Source: Clavulina sp. PMI_390
Taxonomy: Eukaryota > Basidiomycota > Agaricomycetes > Cantharellales > Hydnaceae
Length of the DNA: 64,000 bases
Direction of reading: 5' to 3'
Assembly: GCA_015039315.1 (NCBI GenBank)
Contig: WIDE01000069.1
Span: forward strand, 94,308-158,307
The position numbers and the translations under genes are program-made. This document shows positions 1 to 11,561 of the stretch, piece after piece (position 1 is the first letter of the stretch; each line of letters opens with the position of its first letter). The notes under the pieces were generated by a model. That model was not told where the DNA came from. It searched no databases and saw only the letters and a list, made by a program, of their open reading frames with translations.

Positions 1-303
1 CTAGCAGCTGATGGAGGGTCATTCAAGTCCCTCGTGGACGGCAGTGGCGACCGTGAGAGGCTGTATGAATTGGTGAAGTAGGCTATCAGTCATCTTAGAC
101 TATTGTGACCTAGTACACTGGTCGAAATTGTTGTATGGACAATATAGTGCTATCGAGTGAGAGCTCATATCCATGCATGACCCGGGCGAAAAATGAATTA
201 AGTGGCAGTCCGAAGTGTGTGTGTTCCACTGTCTCTTATCAGATACAGTCTAGGCGCTTCACCCAGTCTCACGCTTAAGCCAACGCGACTCTTACCCTGG
301 ACC

Positions 304-1631
304 ATGAATTCGGAGTCGGTCCCTGTTATTGACCTTTCAGATTCGTCTCCTACCTTCGATATAAGTGGAGCGATCAAGGACCTCGGCTTTCTAGCCCTTA
401 AATCACCACAAGAACCCTCAACAGCCCAAGTAGTCGAGCTCTTCAGCATTGCAGAGGATTTCTTTCTGAATGAATCTCTTGCTGAAAAAGAAAGATGCGG
501 AATTACGGTAGAGAACAAAGGTTGGGTGAAGAAGGGGCAGGAAATGTGGGCTATTTCTCGATGCCGCGTTGAGCTTGGTGGCCATGATCCCAACTTGCTC
601 GTTCGATCCTAGTCTCGATCCAAAGTCAAATCCTCGAGGCGATAATAAAGAGTTGAGGCCTCCCATACGCTAACTATATCCTGCCAACGAACTCATTGTT
701 GAATACGCAGGGTGTTCAATATCGCTATGTTCTCCCAAACTGGAGAGCCCACCCAGCCCCTCCCAGCTCGTCTAGCTCAACACACTCCGACACTGGCAGC
801 ATTCGCCAAGTCATGTCATGTCCTTTGCATGACTCTGCTAGAAGCCTTTTCAGTTGACATGAACGTCAGTTTTTCTACTCTCGCGTTGGGCGGAGGATTC
901 ACTGATAGCGACAGCTCTATACATATAGTTGCCCAAGGATTACTTCACATCGCGTCATAACTTCGAGGAGGCGAATAGATCAATATTGAGACTACTTTAC
1001 TATCCTCCAGTAGAAGATTTGCCTGGTGATGTCTCGCAAAGCACGGCTCCCGACATTCGAGCCGGAGCTCACAGCGACTATGGGACACTTACACTGCTCT
1101 TCCAGGTGTGACGACCTTATTTATTTTCTTCCTCAAGGCCCATCCGGAGCTGATGAACTTCTACATTGCTCAGAAAAGCGTTGGCGGCCTTCAAATCCTC
1201 ATGCCTGGAGCCTCTCCAGACGAGCAGCCCCGATGGCTTGACGCCCCCGTCATCCCAGAGTCTGTCCTCGTCAACATTGGCGACTCGTTTGACTTTTGGA
1301 CTGGCGGCCGGTTCCCTTCGACCCAACACCGCGTCGTTTCACCAAGAAATGCGGATGAGGCAGTCGCCCGATTCTCAATCGCCTTCTTTTTGTATGTTCT
1401 ATCACATCCATTCGCTTGCAAGAACGAAGCAGAGTAACCCTTCTGCTTTTCAGGCAAGCATCAGATGACGAAACTCTGGTGAGAATACCACAGTCGGTGG
1501 ACAACCAAGAGGATGAAAGGAGTGTCATTCGGCGTTTCGGGATAGATCCCTCAGCTAAGCTCACAGCTAAGGAGTGGCTAATGCAACGTCTCAATCCCAC
1601 ATATACGGGAAGAAAGGAGGCCAGTGCCTGA
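304..1631 (+). CDS. 2-oxoglutarate/Fe(II)-dependent dioxygenase (isopenicillin N synthase-like)
   Basis: Six exons join in phase into a 335-residue protein: 304-545, 613-651, 711-864, 929-1105, 1174-1391, 1454-1631. The N-terminal domain starts VPVIDLSD, as in DIOX_N proteins, and contains ENKGWVKKGQE followed by LDPKSNPRGDNKE. The catalytic jelly-roll holds the iron ligands H and D in AHSDYGTLTLL and the distal His in STQHRVVSP, with the 2-oxoglutarate-binding R-x-S in ARFSIAFF. The complete facial triad suggests an active enzyme. The family hydroxylates or desaturates small molecules in the cytosol; the substrate cannot be read from sequence. The start ATG at 304 gives a typical family N-terminus; an upstream in-frame ATG near 202 lacks family similarity. 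It lies tail-to-tail with UTP23. It is not evidence for beta-lactam synthesis, since no NRPS is nearby. Confidence 0.88.
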
Positions 1632-1793
1632 GAAACTAGATCACTTCCAGTCTGATATCGGTCGTACCAAGCGCCTGTCACCGTGATGTAATATGCTCCC
1701 GAATATGATTGTTGTCGATATCCGCGCCCGAGCAATGAATGGAAGTCAAACAATGATTGATGCTCGTTAGCAGCGTGAAGGAATAGGAAATAG

Positions 1794-2984
1794 TTAAGAG
1801 CTCTCAGCATCATCCTCCACAACTTCCGAGGGACCACCCGAAGCGCCTGCGGGACCTTTCCGTCGCTTCCTCCGTTTCCTGCTTCTTGATGGATCACCTT
1901 CACCTTCACTTTTGACGTGCCCTATGACATCCACTGGGATATCTTCATCTTGAACGGCTGCTGAGGGGGCAGCAACCGATGTGGCGAACAAGGGAGGATT
2001 ATCATCTTCCATGATAGCTTCGTCGTCTCCTCCAGCATCGCGCTTTCGCTTCTTGCTCGTTACATCACTGCCCGCCTTCTGAAGCGTAGCGTGATGAGAG
2101 GTTTTGGAGGTCGAAGGCTTCGTGGCGGTGGCGGTGGATCCTTGTGGCGCTTTTGGTTTTTTCTTCTTCACACTGAGAGGGTTAGGCTCTTTTGGTCCTT
2201 TCCTCTTTTTCCGTGGAGGTTCAGAAGACTCAGCGACAGGCGTTGTCGATGCAATCGCAGCCAGTTCTGTTGGCTTTGCTGCTTGAGCATCAGCCTCTTG
2301 CTAGATAATGAACGGTCATGGGAGTGAATGAGAATCAGCCCTTGACCCCAGCTGGAGAAGCGTGTGGGGGGCAATAAACTCACTAAGGCCTTTGCTCGTA
2401 GTGTGGTGTCACTCGGAGGTTCAAGAACCATCACCACCCGATTGATGTGGACAATAGGTACCGAAGGTATTGCGCGCAATGATACTCGGAGGGGTTGGGA
2501 CTGAGTAGCCACGACATAGCGGTGCTTGTTAGTATCGCCTGAGAGGAGTGAGTGTCAGAGGGAGGCGCTAGAGTACAGGACAGTAGACAGAAGTGGACGC
2601 ACCAACAACACTTTTGATGCAGTCGTCATTCGGAATAGCTTCGCGATGATTGCATTTTCTCCTCTCAAACGTCTTGGCCATGTCCACGACCGCCTGGTGG
2701 GACGGGCCAAGGTTGTAGAGCTCTACCATCGAGCACTGCGTGATCACTGCACTTCCCGAAAGGCCTCAGAATAAAGACATTTCACCGGTCCTACGGACAG
2801 ACATACTTTGCTTCTGCTGACCCTGTAGGACAACTCCTAACTGCTTTGGTATATCAATCTTATTCTGAGCCGCATAGGTGCAAAAGGTAGAATCGACGAG
2901 GACCTGATATGGCTGTCGAAAGCCAAACGACCGAGAATAGAGCTTCATGAGCTTTTTATACGTTTTTGCTCGTTTTTGGCGCAT
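1794..2984 (-). CDS. UTP23: rRNA-processing protein UTP23 (PIN-like, small-subunit processome)
   Basis: Four exons (2984-2807, 2764-2603, 2538-2384, 2300-1794) splice in phase to 333 residues. The N-terminus MRQKRAKTYKKLMKLYSRSF followed by GFRQPYQVLVDSTFC is the Utp23 signature. Next come an ITQCSMVELYNLG segment and a zinc-knuckle-like region (KRRKCNHREAIPNDDC) before NKHRYVVATQS, in the Fcf1/Utp23 PIN-like fold. The C-terminal half is Lys/Arg- and Ser-rich with several basic clusters (PPRKKRKGPKE, SRKRRKRRKG), likely nucleolar targeting and RNA contact. Utp23 is a non-catalytic PIN protein that binds snR30 and 18S precursor rRNA. The start at 2984 is the conserved MRQKR; residues read upstream of it do not look coding. 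Confidence 0.9.
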
Positions 2985-3777
2985 ATTTGCTGAGCAGAAA
3001 AGTGGGCAAGACTGGAGAAGGACGAAATGCGACCCCGAGTCAAGCAAGGCGCACCCTAATGAAACAACCGCAAACAACACCTTTGGGGCGAGCTTGTTAC
3101 CGCGAACGACGGGGATAAATTACGAAAGAGAGAGCAGGGATAGCAGACACGAGGCACAACATCCTAGGGCTAACGATTGGAGGGAGAACGTACGAAACAG
3201 AGCGGGACAAGAGGTGCTACCCCATCCCTATACCAAGAAACGAATCAACAAAGTAGCTAAGCAGAACTCTGACTGGTGACTCGAAAATCAGAGGTAGGAC
3301 GACAGGATCGGCAAGAATGAAATGAGGGAGGCTTTTCGGGGGAGCACCACATCCCTCGGGGTCGAAATCAAGATAACACTTGGAAAAGAGAAAGCAATGC
3401 GCAGAGAGATAACAAATGAATGGAGGAAGGAGGAAAAATTAAGGGGAGCATACTCGTAGAACAATGCAAGGTTCGTGAAATGCTAGTGAAGAGCAAATGG
3501 TTAGATGGCACAAAGCGTTACTCTCAAAAAGCTGAGTAACGCAAACGAGAAGAACCGTGACGTGAGAGCGAGAGTCGAGCTAACGAATTGGAGCAAGATG
3601 AATCGAGTTGCTAGAGATTTTGATGAGGGTGTGGAGTGAGGCAAGTATGTGGAAGCAAGAAAAAGAAAACAAGCTACGGTGTGACGACGAAGGACCGATG
3701 AAATTAGGATTCGTCACTCGAGACAGATAAGCAATCAGGGACACATACGATTCAATGTAACAACACGCGAAGACAGA
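2985..3777. other. Intergenic: UTP23 promoter side and 3' flank of the RRM gene
   Basis: About 0.8 kb between the UTP23 start and the stop of the RRM gene. It is purine-rich on the plus strand, with many GAGA/GGAG tracts. No convincing ORF, RNA gene or repeat was seen. Confidence 0.6.
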
Positions 3778-6700
3778 CTAATCGCGGCCAGGAGCACCAT
3801 TCCAGTCCGAAGGAGGTCGATAATCGCGGCGGTATGACGGGATGCGGGTCATGTTGCCAGAGGTGTTCACCGTATCGTAGATGGATCGACTGCGAACTGT
3901 AAAGTCGTTGGCGTTGGGCGTCTCGTCGTACATGTTGTACGACATGCCACCTTGATCTTGACCGATGCCAAATGAGTTGGGAGAGGCGCCAAAATTCAAG
4001 CCCTGCGAGCCGGAGGAGGGAAATGAGGCTGCTCCTCCATATGAGGCAGCTTGGAGAGCCGAAGGCGACATATAATCTCCATAGGGGTCGTACCGCTGGG
4101 GAAGAGACTGTGACGCTTGCTGTTGCTGTTGTTGCTGCTGCTGCTGCTGAAGTTGCTGGTACTGTTCATAAGGCGAGAAATCCGAGCGTCTCTGCAGCAA
4201 TGCATTTTCGAGCATTGCTGATGAATACGCGGTGTCGAACAGCGCGTTCCCGGCTCCTCCAGCTGCCTGTGCCTGCGCGCTCCCCAAACGAGACGACACT
4301 GTGGGCGATATGGTCCTTCCCGAGGTGCCGTATGAACCAGGGCTTTGTAGTGAGGGAGCAGTAGCATTAGGATACGGAGCAAATGGCTGCTGCTGGGCGA
4401 GCATAGGGCGAGGGTGATCCAGGAACTGCCGGCCCGCCTCCTGTTCGGCTTCCAGAGCCGAAATAGGTCGGCGAGGCTGAGGAATGAGCGGAGAGAGCGA
4501 GCGAGCGTTGGAAGCACCCTCAGACTGACGAATGGCAGCACTACCACTCAAGCCAGCGCCCGGGCTTGTAATTGTGTTTCGGCCGGCCTCGGGCTGTTTC
4601 AACGCAGCAGGAGACGCGGCAGTAGCAGCAACTTGCGGGGAAGGTGTTCGCTGAGCACTCGAGCCAATAGAGGTACCTCCATGGACTTCAGTGAGGCTCT
4701 GGAGCTCGCCCATATTGATACCCAGTTGCGTGGCTTGCGCCGCGGCGACGGCTGCGCGATCTAATTAAGTGCATAAAAAAATTAAGAATGAAATCAGCCG
4801 CCCGGTTCTCGCCAGTGACTGTCTCTTACACATAGCCTGCAAAAAAAAACACTTACACTGGCTACGTCCCCAGCTCAGCCGTATTTTGCTCCCTCCGATT
4901 GCATATCCCTGCATCTTCTCCATGGCGCGACTCGCATCAGCCTTGTGAACAAACTGGACAAAGCCGCAGCCCTTGCCCGGCGGGATCTTGACCTAATACA
5001 CAGCGCATAACGGGAGATGTCAGTACTCGAGTGCCTACTCTGGCCGCTAGAAGCAGCCTGCCTAAGGAGGCACTCACGTAGTGAATCTCCCCGAATGGGC
5101 TGAAAAATGAACGCAGGGTCTCTTCAGGGATAAGCGCGCTCAACCCCCCAACGAAGACTGTCGTGTTGTAAGGATCTGCCTCGCTACCTGCCGTGGTTTC
5201 CGTGAGAGAGGAGAGCAGCTCGCGACTGCCATCGTCCAACAAGCTGTCGTCGACGATCACGCTTGATCGATGGCCATCCTTGAGGTCGAGACTCGAACGA
5301 GGACGAGAACCAGTGTTCGGTTGAGATGCACGTGGCTTGACGCCGGCGTCCGCATTCGACAGGGTGAGCTTGGTGAGTAGGTCTGCAGGCAGGGCCTCGG
5401 CCAGCATTTCGTATCCCTGCTCCACGAGGTACTCGCCAAGGTTACCGTTTCTGGCCAGAGTGGCAATCCTTAAAATCATCTCGGGAGGTACGTCGTGAAT
5501 CGTTTGCACACGGAGCCCTATGCATCGCGCGCATAATAGAATAGAACCAAGGCGCTCATTAGAAACTGAAATAGGCTTCTTGGCGGTGAGTCACAATAAT
5601 GAGGCGAATCACCCACCAGTGGCACGACCGATCGACTGTGATGGACTGATGGATAAAGGATTGTTCCCTGTCTCATGCGAGTTTGCGATTCTGATAGGTG
5701 ATGACGATGCTCCAGGGCTATGCAACCCATCAATGCCCGCTGTGCGCTTCGCCGTGCTTGTCGTGCCGGAGATCGCGGACACGGACGATGACGAGGTAGG
5801 AGGGGTTGGAGACTCGATGTCGGTCGGAGTTGCAGAAGTCAGTTCCCCCGCTCCGGCAGCTCCTTTCACCTTCGCAGTCGCGTGGCTCAATCGCACTATT
5901 AAAAAAAAATAAGGACAAAAGGACGATCATTGGTGAGTAGGCTATTAGTGAACACGCGACGTGGATGAAACACCAATCGGTAACAGATCCCCGGCAAAAC
6001 ACGAATACTCACTCGGTCGAGAGAGGCAGTACAGCCCCTGCATCTCGATTAATGCACGACGCTGGTCTGCCTCGTCAGTGAACCGGACGAATCCGTACCC
6101 ACGGCTGAGCCCAGTCGTCTGGTCCACCATGATTTTGGCCATTTTGCATGACAAGAAGGGCTTGATTTTTCGTGGGGGTCCACGATCTGGACGAAGACCC
6201 TTGGTCGGATCACGAAAGACGGCAACAATGTCGGCATGGGTGACATCGGGTGCAAGGTCGCCGACGAATATGCTGTACTCCCCTGCACTGGCGGCCGCAC
6301 GCGTGCCCTGGGTCTGGGTGGGCGATGACACTGATGCGGCACCCGACGACGTGGCCTGCGCGGATGGCGTGAGGCTACTGTTGGGCGGAACACTGGGATC
6401 GGCCATTGCCTGCGTGAGCGATGTGACAGCCCCCCCGGGCTTCGAGTTCACTGCGTGGCCTGGGGTATTGGATGGCGTGGACGAAGAAACGGGACGAATA
6501 GTGCTGCCAGAGTCGGTAATAGAGGCCCCGGCACCGGGGCTGTCGATGCTGCTCGCCCCTGCCGTGACCTCTGCAGACTGACCCCGATGGAATGCCCAGC
6601 ATTCCAGCGAGTCGGCCCTCGAGGCGTAATTCAGTTCCATAATGCGCTCTGAATTGGGAAGCTGGACGGGGGACCGCCCAGCGCGCGACTGACTGGCATT

Positions 6701-7189
6701 GGACATATGCAGCTGCGCGAGAACAGACGCGGCATCGGCGGCGGATGCAAAGGTGAGGAACAAGTGTCCAGGATTGTTGGGACGAGGTGGAGGCTGTGAG
6801 GAGCCAGTAGGGGACGATGATCCCTCACCGGATTTGGAGGTGTTGGCGGGGAGAGCGGGAGGGAGCGCGGTTATTCGTACATCAACGGCGGGCCACTCCA
6901 TGAGAGCGGCAACCTGGTGCGCATAGTGCTCATCCATCCATGGCTCGAGGTCGCCGAGACGAAGGGTCGAGCGTTCGCGGTCATACTGTGTGGATATATT
7001 TGAGACATGGGACTGATGCGACGCAGATGCACGAGGAGCAGGGGAGGAGCTCTGGAGAGGAGATGGTGATTGAGAGATAGTGGGCGAAATAGCAGAGACG
7101 ATAGCGATGGGGTTATCTAAGTTCGTTGCAGACGTAGATGAGCGTGCGATGTCATTGGCGTCGTGCGTGCCTAGCGAGGAAGACAGCAT
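3778..7189 (-). CDS. Three-RRM RNA-binding protein (Nam8/Ngr1/Csx1/TIA-1 type)
   Basis: Five exons (7189-6013, 5895-5617, 5517-5078, 4992-4857, 4760-3778) keep phase over 1004 residues. The N-terminus is Ser/Pro-rich and disordered. A first RRM begins STLRLGDLEPWMDEHY. The second contains SIFVGDLAPDVTHADI (RNP2) and SRGYGFVRF (RNP1), ending in SRPMRLSHATAK. The third contains TVFVGGLSALIPEETL and GKGCGFVQFVHKADA, ending in IRLSWGRSQ. This order and these linkers match yeast Nam8/Ngr1, S. pombe Csx1 and animal TIA-1, which act in splicing or in mRNA stability and stress granules. The C-terminal tail is Gln/Ser/Pro/Tyr-rich with a glutamine run (plus-strand CTG/TTG repeats near 4118-4152). A non-RRM stretch of about 150 residues separates RRM2 and RRM3, longer than in TIA-1. 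Confidence 0.88.
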
Positions 7190-8313
7190 GGGTGGGGGGG
7201 AGTGGTTGTCCCGGGAAGGTGACTATTAAGAGAGATATAGCAGGCGCTGGTAATTACTCGAATTCGCAGCTGCGAGCTCTAAGATATGGGAGATGAGAGA
7301 AGGGAGATGGGAAACAAGCAAAGGGAGCCAGTGCTATACAGTGTTTGGGCATGCCATGGTCGGTGCGCGAACCTATTCAATGGCAACTCCCTTTTGCCTC
7401 TGCAAATCAATATCCTCGACTTTCCACCGCCTGTAATCTGACTGAACCCAGCACAACTAAAGCCTCAAAAAATCATATTTTTCGTGCCACTGCGCCCCCC
7501 GAACCCTGGAAAAGAAGACATTGAATTTTTTTTCGACTGTCTGGGAATTTGCCAATTCAGTAAACTGCATCCGTCGCTGCCTTTATATTTTTCCTTAACC
7601 CCATACAGTTAGCACGATCCATGCGACGCGCGCCCTTCGGTCCCCCCTCGATCCCCTCTCCTATTCGATCTGATATATTGAGGGCAAAAAGAAACACATC
7701 ACGTAACCTGTCGACGCCCACCCCGACGATCACCATCGTTTGTCCGACCCTTTGCTCTAAAAGTCCGAAAGACGACGACACACCTCCTCATCCCTCTTCG
7801 TATGAACGGCTCTAGCGCGGCCATAAATAATGGATACCGGGCCCCCTTTGTCTCACCCAATTTTTTTCTCTTCGCCTGATGCAGTCCCGTTATTATTTTG
7901 GTGAAACATCCCAGAAACATTTAAATTGTCAGGCGGGACAGTTAGCTAGTTGGGGCCCGTCAATCGATGGGCGGGAATGTCAAGATAGAGTTTATTCGCC
8001 ATCAGGAGACTCAAGATGGCGCATGCTACAGCCTAAACGGGATTATTTTTGTAGCGTTCCTCAGGGACCGGACCGGTGACGAAAGCTCAAGAGCGTCGCT
8101 AGTGGTAAGCGAATGGGGAGAAGACAGCGCGGGTGCGGGACAACCTTTGGCAACTCGTGGAAGAGCATATGTACCGTACAAATCATCATCATACATCATC
8201 AGCTGCAGCAATCATCAGCATTGTCATCGCGTGTCCAGCGATTATGAGCCTAAAGGTATGGATGGTCCGACCGACCGATCGATCACGCCAAAACCGAATC
8301 AGGATCAGACAGG
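7190..8313. other. Intergenic: RRM gene promoter/leader and EVE gene 3' flank
   Basis: About 1.1 kb with no supported ORF. The RRM-gene side has poly-T/poly-C tracts (around 7495-7535) and a plus-strand CATCATCATCATCAG-type run near 8182-8220. The promoter of the minus-strand RRM gene must lie here. No RNA gene was recognised. Confidence 0.55.
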
Positions 8314-10566
8314 CTAAGAAGGCACAGAGGACAGGTCCGAGTCTGAATCAGAGACACCCGCTGATTCAATGGCAGCAGGGCCTAATAATTGTGCCTCCCC
8401 CGCTTTGCGTTTCTTCGGGTTAACGTTAACCTTCTTCTTCGTGGCCTTAGCTGCGGCAACAGCAGCAGCAGCATCATCAGAAATTTTAGGAGCGTGACTC
8501 TGAGCTTTTGAGCGGCCCCCACGCCTGCCCGTCGGAGTTTCCGAGCTCTTGGCCGCCGCTGCCGAACGGGCAGATTGGCGAGTACTGGTGCGGCGGTGCG
8601 AGGAAGAGGATGGTTCGGTGGATGTGCCAGCAGCTCTTGACGGCGTGCGTGTGGGAGCCGTACCAGCTATGCCATCTTCGTCTTCGTCCTCGTTGGCGGC
8701 GGAAGAAGAGGACGCCGCTACCGCCACCGCCGACTTCGATCGAGTACTGGTGCTGTTCGTCGATCGCTTGGCTCGCTTGGGGGCGGGTTCAGCAGTAGAA
8801 GGCTCGCTGGCATTTGGCGCCTTGCGGCTCTTGCCCTTCGTCTTGCTTTTCGAAGCTGAAGATATCGAATCCCACCCATGACCATCATCTCCTAAGCGAA
8901 CAATCGTCTCATACACAAGTGGTTCCACGAATTGTACGCTGAGTCGCTGGCGGTTCAACAGCTGCATGGCAGCAATGCCTTGTTGCTGTTCGGCGGTCAT
9001 GAACGCGGGGATGGCCGACACGGACTCTCCGTCTCCAGCAGCAACTGTATCCGCCTCTGTGCCGGCTGCATCTTCAGGGGAGCCCGACGCCCCTGATTGT
9101 TTTCGTGCCGTGGCAGCAGAGACTAATGCTGAGGATGCGCCAATGTGTTGCAGAAAAGCGAGCGGAACAAAGTGTGGGAGACGTCGGACGAATTTTATAT
9201 CCACCATGTACCACTTGGGCGACTCCTGTGATGATTTCTGGTCATACGGATACGAAAAACAAAAAAGTGACGGTGTTGTGTGGATCAGCGTGCCGAGACG
9301 GGATGATTGGGAGGCGCACAGTCCGACTTACTGGGTCATAATACTTGCTTTTCCTAATAGAAAGAAGAGTCGAACGATCAGTCCTCAGATGATATAACGG
9401 CAGGTCCCACCCAGGCCTGCGTGGTGTTCTCGAGTAATAAATCCAACTCACGGGTCCCATGCCGTATCTATTCCTCGGTGCAACCCACATTTAAATAGAA
9501 CAGAATCACGGATGATGAAGGGCGAAGCGTCAATCCCACAGCACATTGAAACGATGCGTGGAGCGCGTAACGTACGGTCCGGATATCCTTCCTTCACCAC
9601 CTAAAAGTAGCAGCACGGCGATGGTGAGGACGAGAGGGAAGCTCCCATGTGATCAAGTGGGATAATTCATACGTACCTCGCCGAGAGCAACCACGCCTGG
9701 GGGCGTTCCGACGACCAGTTAGCACGGGGGGTGAGGACATTGAATGAGCATTTCCGCCCAATAGAAGGCAGAGCCGACACACAGTGCAATACAAATCACC
9801 GTACCTGGGACCTTACAGTTGGAATGATAAAACAGGACCTACATATTAACATGTATATATCATGTCAGCAACCCAAAAATCATGTGTCGCGGAAGCAAAC
9901 TACGTTTTGGGAAAGAGAGAATTGTAATCTTCTTGTGGCGCAAGCCGGGCCATACCGCCCGCTCGAAGCAGCAGCGAAGATAAAAAAAAAATGGGGACGA
10001 GAGAAGAGGTAATATAACGGAGGCGAGAAACTGCAGCTCACCAAGTCGCCAATTTTCATTCGCTCGCGCATCGACTTGCACGCTTCAGGATTCCTCACGC
10101 CATCCCACGGCGTCACGCTATATGCGGAACGAGGAACGAGGAAAGGAACCAAGTCGAAGAAACCAAGGAGGAGGAGGAGAGGAGGAAGAATAGGTAAATA
10201 TCTCCGCCGTCCTGATCACAGAAACAACGAGGCAATGGGAGATGTCCGTACCCTATAGCCTCGAAATCATCCACCGAGAACTATGCGCCGATAATATGAT
10301 GGAAGCAATATGTCGGCCAACGAATCAGTCATTCGTATAAGCGACATACAGAGCCAGCATGAGCGAGCGATAGCCAATCAGCGAAGATAACCAGATGATG
10401 AGTAAAGTAAAGAAAACGAGTGCCGGGAACGATTTCATGGGTCACTCGATCAAAAGTTACGCTCCCCAAAAACCACACTCGATACACAGCCCTTCGCTAC
10501 GGAAATAACGCTCACCTTGACACCAGGCTCACGTTCCTCTGGCTCACTCTTCACCAACCACGGCAT
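8314..10566 (-). CDS. EVE-domain protein (THYN1-like) with long disordered C-terminal tail
   Basis: Nine exons keep phase: 10566-10516, 10280-10252, 10117-10042, 9838-9805, 9696-9677, 9600-9576, 9467-9452, 9353-9332, 9225-8314. The product is 394 residues. The EVE fold is recognisable throughout: MPWLVKSEPEEREPGVK, FSVDDFEAIG, VTPWDGVRNPEACKSMRERM, KIGDL-VLFYHSNCKVPG, VVALGEVVKEGYPDHTAWDP, KSKYYDPESPKWYMVDIKFV, RRLPHFVPLAFL. THYN1-type EVE domains are PUA-like folds thought to bind modified bases in DNA or RNA. The tail beyond about residue 185 is Ser/Ala/Lys-rich with GKSRK, PKRAKR, RRGGR and NPKKRK clusters, suggesting nuclear location and nucleic-acid contact. Five consecutive internal exons are only 34, 20, 25, 16 and 22 nt, so automatic annotation may break the gene. 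Confidence 0.9.
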
Positions 10567-11561
10567 GTTCCTTGAAAGCAAGCAGCAGCAACAAATTTGT
10601 ATGAGATCAGAGAGATTGACACTTCCGGAATCTCTTAATCTCGGCTCTGAATCGACGCGAGCAACGCTGTTTCTTAGAAAAGAGGGCTGGCTTAGAATGT
10701 CGACGTCGCAGAACAGGCTGCCCAAGTCCTCGGGGTTTCCGAGTGGGCGCGAGCGGCACGCGTTTCCCACGGCCACACGCAACTTGCCATGTGCCAGGCA
10801 GTAGTCATTTGACTCTTGATAATATGATGCATGGTTAGATCTTGTCGGCCGAGCATGAGACTACGGGCGACCCAACCGCGACGTTTATATTGAGGCCAGG
10901 TTGACGATTCATGAGCCACCAATACAAATGGAACGTGCAAGTTGGGTGACTGGGAACCTCTGGGCATCAACGAGCAGGTTTTGGATTTGGGATCTTACAC
11001 CCAACTTGTCTCACCCTATAAATCCGTCAAAAGTTCACCATCGGCACGCAAATCTAATCGCTTCGAAGACAATTTTTTCTGCAGCACTCGTAGCGCAAAG
11101 TGGTGTGGTTACTACTCTCTCTTGATGCCAACCATTCTCAACATGTAACACAACATCGAAGATCCGATAGGACGAGTCGATCGCAAAATTCTTTCTTCTT
11201 TCATCGTGTAGTTCATTTCAGTTGCTATCGTATCGCTCAACAAAGACCAAACCAGGAATGGGGGAGTGATGAGAAGAAAAGCGGTAGACCAACGTACGCG
11301 AGGGGGGTAGCTCAACATACGAATGGCAAAAGAGGAACGCGGAGGGGGGGAAGAGAAAAGCGGATAGAAGAGTAGACGAGGGTGTCATCGTCTGAAAGAT
11401 TGTCGGCGGAGCGAAGTGGGAGAGAAAAGGGGGTCCAATTTGGAAGGATGACGAGTAATGTAGCAAGAACGTATAAGCCATGAAGAACGGAGAGGAATGA
11501 AACTAGGCCAAGCGAGTGCAATACAGAAAATGAAAATAGAGAGATAAATACGAGAGCGTAT
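10567..11561. other. Intergenic: EVE gene promoter and 14-3-3 3' flank
   Basis: About 1 kb with only short overlapping ORFs that resemble nothing. The 11100-11560 part is probably the 14-3-3 3' UTR and beyond. No RNA gene or repeat was found. Confidence 0.55.

Noticed and set aside
304..1631. Penicillin-type beta-lactam biosynthesis gene
   Set aside because: The gene belongs to the broad isopenicillin N synthase-like superfamily; there is no NRPS or acyltransferase nearby, so only a general dioxygenase call is justified.
4110..4160. CAG/CTG repeat expansion
   Set aside because: A short, impure glutamine run inside the low-complexity tail of the RRM protein, common in such proteins.
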